Assembly (NCBI GenBank): GCA_964441735.1 | Contig: CAYTVB010000036.1 | Location: forward strand, 1 to 20,255 | Direction: 5' to 3' | From: JASMTM01 sp964441735 | GTDB taxonomy: Bacteria; Thermotogota; Thermotogae; Petrotogales; Kosmotogaceae | DNA: 20,255 nucleotides | Part shown: one piece after another, positions 7,714-13,974 of the stretch | How the letters are laid out: every line of letters starts with the position of its first letter | Position numbering within the stretch: the first letter of the stretch is position 1 | Made by a program: the position numbers and the translations under genes | The notes under the pieces: model-generated | Databases searched by the model: none | What the model saw: only the letters and a program-made list of their open reading frames with translations | What the model was told of the DNA's origin: nothing

Positions 7714-8805
7714 ATGGATTTGAAAACAAGTCTTTTCAATATGGAACTTGCGAATCCAGTAATGCCAGCTTCAGGTCCGCTGACCGGTGATGATAAAAAG
7801 ATGCTTTTTATAGCAAATCAGGGAGTTGGAGCAATGGTGACCAAAACCATATCTACCAGAGCAGCAAAAGTGCCACGACCCTGTATTATTTCCGGGAACA
7901 ATTATGTTATTAATGCTGAACTGTGGAGTGAATTTGACTATAAAAAATGGCTCGATGAGTTTTTACCATCCTTTAGAAAAGAGAATGACTCACCCTTAAT
8001 TGTTAGTTTGGGTTATACAGTGGATGATCTTAAGTTTCTTGTTCCAAAATTTAGCGAACTTGCTGATGCTTTTGAACTTTCTACACACTATGTAGCGAAT
8101 GATCCTGAATTAATGAGTGAATTAATAAAAACGGTAAAATCTAAAACAGATAAGCCAGTTATTATTAAATTTGACCCCTCGGTAGAAGAACCCGGAAAAA
8201 TGGCCCAGGTTATCGAAAAAGCAGGTGGTGATGGAATAGCAGCGATAAATTCTCTTGGTCCTGTGTATCCTCTAGACTTAGATGAGAAGCGTTCTCCCCT
8301 TGGTAGTGAAGATGGTTTTGGCTGGATCTCCGGACCGGTAATAAAATTCCTTTCACTGGCAACTGTTAGAAAAATTGCATCGAATTGTAATATACCTGTT
8401 ATTGGTATTGGAGGAATAATATCAGCTAAAGATGTTCTTGAATATCTTATGGCCGGTGCCACTGCGGTTCAGTTACTTTCAGGAGCACTCATTAGGGGAA
8501 AATCCATTTATAAAAAAATAATTTCTGATTTACCATCTGAAATGGAGAAACATGGAATTACTTCGATTAAAGAAATTATAGGAGTTTCAACGAAAAATAA
8601 TATTGAAGAATCATATACAAAAAATACCCCTGTAATAGACCATGAAAGATGCACATTATGTGGTTTATGTGTTGATGCTTGTCCATATTACGCTTTAGAA
8701 ATAAAAGATAAAAAGGTAGAAGTAAATGAGGATGATTGTTTTGGATGTGGCTTGTGTCAAACCAGATGTCCTGTTAAAGCAATAGGAGGGGTACTTTTTG
8801 AATAA
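7714..8805 (+). CDS. PreA-like dihydropyrimidine dehydrogenase/dihydroorotate dehydrogenase-type flavoenzyme with 2[4Fe-4S] domain
   Basis: This 363-residue protein has an FMN-binding TIM barrel of the dihydroorotate/dihydropyrimidine dehydrogenase type (residues about 1-300) and a C-terminal bacterial ferredoxin domain. Barrel motifs include NPVMPASGPLTG near the start, INSLGP in the substrate region, and IGIGGI plus GATAVQLLSGAL for FMN phosphate. The ferredoxin domain has two CxxCxxCxxxCP clusters (C313-C323 and C342-C352). The ATG at 7714 follows AGGGGGATGA and matches the family N-terminus; an upstream ATG at 7681 overlaps ssnA and adds an unlikely tail. E. coli-type urate clusters carry the much larger YgfK here, whose N-terminal part has this same fold. 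No PreT-like FAD/NADPH partner lies nearby, so electrons may come from ferredoxin or another FAD protein. A reductive step on a purine or pyrimidine ring is inferred. Confidence 0.85.
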   Translation: MDLKTSLFNMELANPVMPASGPLTGDDKKMLFIANQGVGAMVTKTISTRAAKVPRPCIISGNNYVINAELWSEFDYKKWLDEFLPSFRKENDSPLIVSLGYTVDDLKFLVPKFSELADAFELSTHYVANDPELMSELIKTVKSKTDKPVIIKFDPSVEEPGKMAQVIEKAGGDGIAAINSLGPVYPLDLDEKRSPLGSEDGFGWISGPVIKFLSLATVRKIASNCNIPVIGIGGIISAKDVLEYLMAGATAVQLLSGALIRGKSIYKKIISDLPSEMEKHGITSIKEIIGVSTKNNIEESYTKNTPVIDHERCTLCGLCVDACPYYALEIKDKKVEVNEDDCFGCGLCQTRCPVKAIGGVLFE

Positions 8806-10030
8806 GTATCATTTGAAATGTATTAATTGTGGAAAGGAATATAATGAAGAAGATGTAGAATACACCTGTCCCGAATGTGGTGAACGAAAAGGAACACTTG
8901 AGATCAAATATGACTACGGGTATCTCTCAAAAAAAGTCGACAAAAATGATTTTAAAAAAAATGTCGATGAAGGAATCTGGCAGTTCAGAAAGATCCTTCC
9001 CGTAGCAGATAATGAGAGATTTCCTCCTTTGCGGGTAGGAAATACACCCTTGTACTTTAACCATAATATAGCTACTAAATTTGATTTGGGTACTTTTTCG
9101 ATCAAAGATGACGGACGTAATCCAACTGCATCTTTTAAGGATAGGGCAAGTGCAGTTGCAGTAGTAAAAGCTAAAGAAAAAGGATATGATACGGTTTTTT
9201 GTGCTTCAACAGGTAATGCTGCAAGTTCTTTATCGTGTTTTTGTGCGGTCTCGAAAATGAAATGTATTATTTTTGTTCCCGCTAAATCGCCGGAAGGAAA
9301 GTTAACTCAAATGCAAGTCTATGGAGCAAAAGTAATTGCTGTTGATGGAACCTATGATGTTGCTTTTGATATATCCATGAAAGTGGGATTTTCAGAGGGA
9401 TGGTATTGCAGAAACAGTGCCATTAATCCGTATTTACTTGAAGGTAAAAAGACAGGAGCTCTGGAACTTGCGGTGCAATATAACTGGAAGCTACCTGATT
9501 ACGTTTTTGTATCAGTCGGTGATGGAACAGTATATAGCAGTTTTTATAAGGGATTTTATGATCTCAAAATGGTTGGTTTAATTGATAGGATACCAGTTGT
9601 TGTAGGTGTTCAGTCTGAAAGTATCTCACCGGTAGCTGATACATTTGAAAAAGGTGAACCCTTTGAGCCTTTAGATGTTGAGGGAAATTCAGTGGCAGAT
9701 TCAATAGCTGTTGGAAAACCACGTGATGTGATTAAAGCTGTCACTTATGCTCAAAAATTTAATGGTGATTTTATAAGGGTTTCGGATGAGGAAATATTAA
9801 ATGCAATCATTGAACTGGCAAGAAATACAGGTATTTTTGCTGAGCCAGCAGCAGCTGCATCATTTGCAGGCTTTAAAAAATATGCGCGGATGAATTCATT
9901 GAAAGGGAAAAATGTAAGTATAATTGTAACCGGGAATGGTTTAAAAGACTTAAAATCAGCAATGGATAAAACGGGATCCGTTAATGTTTATCCAGCTGAT
10001 GAGAAAGTTATAAGGGAGGCAGTTCAATGA
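8798..10030 (+). CDS. Threonine synthase-like fold-type II PLP enzyme (possible replacement of YgeX)
   Basis: This 410-residue PLP-dependent lyase has an N-terminal zinc ribbon (C8, C11, C24, C27), the Schiff-base lysine in NPTASFKDRAS (K114), the STGNAASS loop and a GDGT glycine loop for PLP phosphate. Overall it resembles the long, archaeal-type threonine synthase. It overlaps the PreA-like gene by 8 bases and the next [2Fe-2S] gene by 4 bases, so it is firmly inside the purine operon. Standard urate clusters have ygeX (2,3-diaminopropionate ammonia-lyase), also a fold-type II PLP enzyme doing beta-elimination. I infer that this protein does the equivalent step, for example diaminopropionate to pyruvate and ammonia. 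Ordinary threonine synthesis is the alternative, but no thrA or thrB lies in the window. The TTG start at 8798 follows GGAGG. Confidence 0.8.
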   Translation: MNKYHLKCINCGKEYNEEDVEYTCPECGERKGTLEIKYDYGYLSKKVDKNDFKKNVDEGIWQFRKILPVADNERFPPLRVGNTPLYFNHNIATKFDLGTFSIKDDGRNPTASFKDRASAVAVVKAKEKGYDTVFCASTGNAASSLSCFCAVSKMKCIIFVPAKSPEGKLTQMQVYGAKVIAVDGTYDVAFDISMKVGFSEGWYCRNSAINPYLLEGKKTGALELAVQYNWKLPDYVFVSVGDGTVYSSFYKGFYDLKMVGLIDRIPVVVGVQSESISPVADTFEKGEPFEPLDVEGNSVADSIAVGKPRDVIKAVTYAQKFNGDFIRVSDEEILNAIIELARNTGIFAEPAAAASFAGFKKYARMNSLKGKNVSIIVTGNGLKDLKSAMDKTGSVNVYPADEKVIREAVQ

Positions 10031-10479
10031 AAATTACCTTTAGACTAAATGGAGAAGAGGTTACTGATGATGTTCGAAGTAATAGAAGAGCATTGGACTT
10101 TATAAGGGAAGATCTTGGTTTGACAGGAACGAAAGAAGGTTGCGGTGAAGGAGAATGTGGGGCCTGTACGATTATTGTAGATGATAAAGCAGTCTGTTCC
10201 TGTCTTATGTATGCTGTTGAGCTGGACGGAAAAGATGTACTGACTATTGAAGGCCTTGGAAAAAATGAACTTGATGAAATACAACAAGCTTTTATTGACA
10301 AAAATGGGATTCAATGCGGTTTCTGTACTCCCGGCATGATAATGTCAATCAAAGCACTGCTCGATAAAAATCCAGAACCCGATGAGAATGATATTAAAAC
10401 TGCTCTTGAAGGAAATCTGTGCCGTTGTACCGGTTACTACAAGATAATTGAGGCGGTAAAGTATCTCAGTGGAGAATAA
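10027..10479 (+). CDS. Molybdenum hydroxylase [2Fe-2S] subunit, first copy
   Basis: This 150-residue small subunit of the xanthine dehydrogenase/CO dehydrogenase type carries two [2Fe-2S] clusters. The plant-ferredoxin-like N-terminal domain has C39, C44, C47 and C59 within GCGEGECGACT. The helical C-terminal domain has C97, C100, C132 and C134 (QCGFC and LCRCTGY). It passes electrons between the Mo site and an FAD subunit. Its ATG overlaps the preceding stop (ATGA) and follows GGGAGG. It is one of two such genes in the operon: this copy sits beside the maturation genes, while the other directly precedes the Mo subunit. The EGECGACT form here is the canonical one, unlike the second copy. Which FAD or Mo partner it uses is not clear. 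Confidence 0.93.
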   Translation: MKITFRLNGEEVTDDVRSNRRALDFIREDLGLTGTKEGCGEGECGACTIIVDDKAVCSCLMYAVELDGKDVLTIEGLGKNELDEIQQAFIDKNGIQCGFCTPGMIMSIKALLDKNPEPDENDIKTALEGNLCRCTGYYKIIEAVKYLSGE

Positions 10480-11071
10480 GGTTTTTGGAACAGCGATTCT
10501 TGCTGCCGGTTTTTCAGAAAGATTTTATGGAAAAAAATTGGGAACGAAACTTGGAGATAAATTGTTACTACAATGGATTATAGATACTGTGTCAGCTTCT
10601 CTTGTAAATAAGGCAATATTAATAGGAAGTGTATCTTTTTCAAATGTGATATTTGATCTCAAAAAAATGGATATAATAATAAACGAAAAACCTGAGGAAG
10701 GCATCTCCAGATCAGTATTTATGGCATTAAACTGGGCAATGTGCAATAAGATAAAGGGGTTATTTCTAGTAATGGGAGACATGCCCTTTATAAAACCGGA
10801 GGATTTCAAAATTTTAATTGAAAAAAGCAAGGAATACCCTGATCATATATTAAGTTGCTCGTATAAAAAGACAAAGGGATTTCCAACATTAATACCAGAA
10901 CAGTATTTTCATTTAATGAAGGGCCTTGAAGGAGATACAGGATTTTCAAAAATAATTAAGAAACACAGATTACCTCACATGCTTGTTGAACGAACCTGGC
11001 GCAATGTTTTTGACATTGATACTCAGAATGATATACAAAAAGCAAAGGAAATGTTGAGATATGTCTGTTAG
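10469..11071 (+). CDS. MocA/MobA-like molybdopterin nucleotidyltransferase
   Basis: This 200-residue NTP-transferase-fold protein has LAAGFSERF (11-19; the usual LAAGxSxRxG nucleotide loop), GDMPF (metal-binding Asp 104) and a C-terminal DIDTQND that resembles the DIDTPED of the family. MocA (YgfJ) attaches CMP to the molybdenum cofactor for xanthine-dehydrogenase-type enzymes; MobA attaches GMP. The position between hydroxylase subunit genes points to MocA. The GTG start overlaps the [2Fe-2S] gene by 11 bases, and no other start precedes the nucleotide loop. The loop lacks the usual second glycine close after the arginine (SERFYGKK rather than SxRMG), so the substrate base is less certain. 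Cytosolic. Confidence 0.85.
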   Translation: MENKVFGTAILAAGFSERFYGKKLGTKLGDKLLLQWIIDTVSASLVNKAILIGSVSFSNVIFDLKKMDIIINEKPEEGISRSVFMALNWAMCNKIKGLFLVMGDMPFIKPEDFKILIEKSKEYPDHILSCSYKKTKGFPTLIPEQYFHLMKGLEGDTGFSKIIKKHRLPHMLVERTWRNVFDIDTQNDIQKAKEMLRYVC

Positions 11072-11825
11072 CGTTGAAAGTATTTTGAGCAAAGATAATA
11101 TTGTAGTTCTTGCAACAGTTGTAGAAAGTAAAACATCAAGCTTTCGAAGAAAAGGAAAGATGTATGCGTTAACTACCGACGGTAAGTTTCTGGGTGAATG
11201 TGATGGTTTATTTGGTGAATTTGTCAAAAAGCGGTTGATTCAGGCATACAGGAATGCAAGGAGTTTTGGTGATATGTTTATCCAGAGCAGAAAAAACGCA
11301 GCAAGTTCAGGCGGAACATGTGGGGAGCGAACAGAGGTTTTTTTTAATTATATTGGCGATCCTTCAAAGGTTATAGTTTTTGGTTGTGGAGATCTGGGAA
11401 AAATCTTTGTAGATATAATGTATACTGCAGGTTTTAACATTCTTGTCGTTGATGATGACAGGACTTTTTTGAATCAGCTTGATGATAAAATCGATAAGCG
11501 ATTAATTGATTATGAGAGAAAAGAAACATACCCCGATATTAAAGAAAAGGATTACTGTGTCGTATTAACAAGGGGTCATCAAAGAGATCTTGAAGCTTTG
11601 AATGTGATCTTTTCTTACAGACCAAAATACATTGGAATGATTGGTTCTTCCAAAAAGAACAAAGAATTACATAAAGAGTTTATCGATTGTGGCTATACAG
11701 AAGAACAATGGAATATGATAAAGACTCCAATTGGTTTGGAAATAAATGCGTCAACACCCGGTGAAATAGCTATCGCAATTGCAGCAGAAATTATTTCTGT
11801 GAAAAATAAGTTTAGCAAAGAATAG
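11061..11825 (+). CDS. XdhC/CoxI-family molybdenum hydroxylase maturation factor
   Basis: This 254-residue protein has the two parts of XdhC/CoxI. The N-terminal region (LATVVESKTSSFRRKGKM) corresponds to the cofactor-binding domain. The C-terminal Rossmann domain has FGCGDLGK (from about 107), VVLTRGHQRD, YIGMIGSSKK and TPIGLEINASTPGEIAIAI, which are family hallmarks. XdhC binds molybdenum cofactor, protects its sulfurated form and inserts it into the hydroxylase. The gene overlaps the MocA-like gene by 11 bases and ends seven bases before the likely start of the next gene. The usual GGG-x-(V/L)E segment of the N-terminal domain is altered (GECDGLFGEF), and GGTCGERTEVFF follows. In E. coli the counterpart of the urate cluster is YqeB; this protein is shorter. 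Confidence 0.88.
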   Translation: MSVSVESILSKDNIVVLATVVESKTSSFRRKGKMYALTTDGKFLGECDGLFGEFVKKRLIQAYRNARSFGDMFIQSRKNAASSGGTCGERTEVFFNYIGDPSKVIVFGCGDLGKIFVDIMYTAGFNILVVDDDRTFLNQLDDKIDKRLIDYERKETYPDIKEKDYCVVLTRGHQRDLEALNVIFSYRPKYIGMIGSSKKNKELHKEFIDCGYTEEQWNMIKTPIGLEINASTPGEIAIAIAAEIISVKNKFSKE

Positions 11826-11837
11826 GAGGGTATGAGG

Positions 11838-12680
11838 GTGGCTTATAAAGTATTTATTCCGGAAAGTGAAGAATCGTTACTTGTAAAATTGATGGAACCT
11901 GGAAATGTCATTATGGCAGGCGGCACAGACCTGATGGTGAGATTGAGAAAAGGAGTAGTTCTACCTGAAGCGGTAATAAGTTTGACAAAAATTCCTGATA
12001 TGAATGAAATAGAAGATCTTGGAAATAAAATAAGACTGGGTTGTAAAGTAACATATTCACAGATTCTGAATTCAGAACTACTTTCCAAAAAATCCCCGAT
12101 ATTGATAAAGGCCGTAAGAAAAATTGGAAGTACACAGATTAGAAATAGAGGAACTTTAATTGGGAATATTGTTAATGCCTCTCCTGCTGGAGACTCGATT
12201 ATCCCCATGATCTTATCCAATGCAACTCTTAACATTATAGGACCGAAAGGCGATAGAAAAATAGATTTAGAAGAATTTATTCTCGGACCAGGAAAAACTT
12301 CATTATCGATAGGTGAGTATGTAAGAAGCATTGATTTTGAGCCTACTGACAAATGGAATAATATTTTTTATAAGGTCGGACAAAGAACGGCCATGACCAT
12401 TGCAACTGCTTCAGTGGGGGTACTTTACAATGGAAAATCTGTTCGTATCGCATTTGGGTCAGTTGCTCCTACGGTTGTGAGAGCATTAAAGGCAGAGAAA
12501 TTATTTGCGCAGTTCGGCACAGAAGGAACGAAAAAAGAAGAATTTGTCAACAAATGTCTTGAATATATTTCACCAATAGATGATGTTAGAGCTTCAGCGT
12601 GGTATAGGAAAGAGGTAATAAAAGGACTTATTGAACGCGCTTTAAAAACGATTGAAAGGGGGTATGAAAGTGCTTCTTAA
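11838..12680 (+). CDS. Molybdenum hydroxylase FAD-binding subunit, first copy
   Basis: This 280-residue medium subunit of the xanthine dehydrogenase family (FAD-binding PCMH fold plus CO-dehydrogenase flavoprotein C-terminal domain) passes electrons between [2Fe-2S] clusters and the outside acceptor or donor. FAD motifs are AGGTDL (27-32) and RNRGTLIGNIVNASPAGD (102-119), close to the consensus RNxGTxGGNxxxASPxxD. The start is read as GTG at 11838, eight bases after GGAGG (11825-11829). The ATG at 11832 lies only two bases from that site. A second, more divergent FAD subunit gene follows and overlaps this one by 11 bases. Confidence 0.9.
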   Translation: MAYKVFIPESEESLLVKLMEPGNVIMAGGTDLMVRLRKGVVLPEAVISLTKIPDMNEIEDLGNKIRLGCKVTYSQILNSELLSKKSPILIKAVRKIGSTQIRNRGTLIGNIVNASPAGDSIIPMILSNATLNIIGPKGDRKIDLEEFILGPGKTSLSIGEYVRSIDFEPTDKWNNIFYKVGQRTAMTIATASVGVLYNGKSVRIAFGSVAPTVVRALKAEKLFAQFGTEGTKKEEFVNKCLEYISPIDDVRASAWYRKEVIKGLIERALKTIERGYESAS

Positions 12681-13500
12681 TGTAAAGGATTATCATAAAC
12701 CCCGTAGCATAAAAGAAGCTTTCAATATCTGGAGTGAACATAAAAATGAAGCTGTTTTGATTGCGGGAGGCACAAATGTCGCTTTAATGAAATCCAAGAT
12801 TCCAAAACATCTTATAGATTTGAAGCCTCTAAAATTAGATGATGTAAAAGAAAAGGGTAATGAGATTGTAGTTGGCGCTATGATCAGCCTTGAAGATTTC
12901 AGAAAAAACGAAATAGTCAGGCAAAACTTTGGTGATTTCTTTTATAGAGCTTTTGAAGATATAGCCAGTCCACAATTGAGAAATATGATAACTGTTGGGG
13001 GTTCTGTGGCAGCTAAGGTAGGGTGGTCTGATGTTACCACATGTCTTTTAACTACCGAAAGCCGTTTAATGACATTTGGGGAAAATGGATATCAAAACAT
13101 TAATATAATTGAATTCAATCGATTACCGAAAAATAGAAAGCCCATAATAACACATATCATATTGAACAAAGAAGAATTTGTTTATGGCTTTAAAAGATTC
13201 ACAAAATCAGCTTTCGATATTTCACTTGTAAACGTGGGTATAGCGATGAAAGTTGAGACAAACACAGTAAAGAGGTCCAGATTTGTGATAGGCTCCAGGC
13301 CACATCTTCCTGAAAGGTTTTATGATGTTGAAGAAGGCATTGAAAATCTTACTTACGATGATAATTTACCCACTATTGCGCGCAATCTTGTGTTTGAACA
13401 CTTTACTGGAGGCAGTAATTATCTTGCTTCAGTTGAATACAGAAGACATCTGGCTTCAGTTCTGACCGAACGGATATTATCAGAAATGGGTGGTGTTTAA
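12670..13500 (+). CDS. Molybdenum hydroxylase FAD-binding subunit, second divergent copy (YgfM-like)
   Basis: This 276-residue protein is a second FAD subunit. It has AGGTNV (32-37) as the first FAD loop, but the second motif is changed: LRNMITVGGSVAAKVGWSD instead of the usual GGNxxxASPxxD. The C-terminal part with SVEYRRHLASVLTER is typical of the family. The best ribosome binding site, AAAGGGGGT (12655-12663), pairs almost fully with the 16S tail and suits a GTG start at 12670; the ATG at 12664 touches it. The gene ends directly before the ATG of the second [2Fe-2S] gene. YgfM is the FAD protein of the E. coli urate cluster, and this copy, adjacent to the Mo and Fe-S subunits, is the more likely equivalent. 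The symbol is withheld because two candidates exist. Confidence 0.85.
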   Translation: MLLNVKDYHKPRSIKEAFNIWSEHKNEAVLIAGGTNVALMKSKIPKHLIDLKPLKLDDVKEKGNEIVVGAMISLEDFRKNEIVRQNFGDFFYRAFEDIASPQLRNMITVGGSVAAKVGWSDVTTCLLTTESRLMTFGENGYQNINIIEFNRLPKNRKPIITHIILNKEEFVYGFKRFTKSAFDISLVNVGIAMKVETNTVKRSRFVIGSRPHLPERFYDVEEGIENLTYDDNLPTIARNLVFEHFTGGSNYLASVEYRRHLASVLTERILSEMGGV

Positions 13501-13974
13501 ATGAAAATTAAATTAACCGTGAATGAAAAAGTTTATGAAACAAAAATAAATCCTGGAGAGATGTTGCTGGATGTTCTGAGAAGATTGGGTTATAAAAGTG
13601 TTAGAAAAAGCTGTGATTCAGCAAGTTGCGGAAATTGTACGGTTTTACTGGAAGGAAAACCCGTTCTTTCCTGTATAACATTTGCTGCATCAGTTGATAA
13701 CTGTTCTGTAGAGACTGTGGAGGGACTTTCAGATAAAAATGAACTTCATCCTATACAGGAGGCTATACTAAAAACCGGTGGCAGTCAGTGTGGCTATTGT
13801 ATGAGTGGTTTAACACTGACTATCAAATCTCTCCTTGATGAAAATCCTGATCCCACAGAAGAAGAAATAAAAAAGGGACTGGTTGGTAATCTTTGTAGAT
13901 GCACCGGTTATGAATCACAAATAAAAGCTGTCAAGCTTGCTGCAAAAAAACTCAGGGGTGAAAAAAATGAGTAA
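13501..13974 (+). CDS. Molybdenum hydroxylase [2Fe-2S] subunit, second copy
   Basis: This 157-residue protein has the two [2Fe-2S] clusters of the family: N-terminal C38, C43, C46 and C58 in SCDSASCGNCT, and C-terminal QCGYC and LCRCTGY. SCDxxxCGNC resembles the Fe-S part of XdhD-like purine hydroxylases, where it is fused to the Mo domain. It begins at the base after the preceding stop and overlaps the Mo subunit by 8 bases, so it is the likely physical partner of that subunit. It is clearly different from the first copy encoded at 10027-10479, and not a recent duplicate. Confidence 0.93.
   Translation: MKIKLTVNEKVYETKINPGEMLLDVLRRLGYKSVRKSCDSASCGNCTVLLEGKPVLSCITFAASVDNCSVETVEGLSDKNELHPIQEAILKTGGSQCGYCMSGLTLTIKSLLDENPDPTEEEIKKGLVGNLCRCTGYESQIKAVKLAAKKLRGEKNE

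Noticed and set aside
8088..8462. Minus-strand frame of 124 codons opposite the PreA-like gene
   Set aside because: It is antisense to the FMN-binding barrel and shows no domain or ribosome binding site.
11843..12352. Long minus-strand open frame of 169 codons opposite the first FAD subunit
   Set aside because: It is antisense to a well-supported gene with conserved FAD motifs; composition and lack of a start signal mark it as a shadow frame.
13937..13966. Longer N-terminus for the Mo subunit from an upstream TTG
   Set aside because: The ATG at 13967 has a good AGGGGTGA site and the added residues would lie wholly inside the preceding [2Fe-2S] gene.
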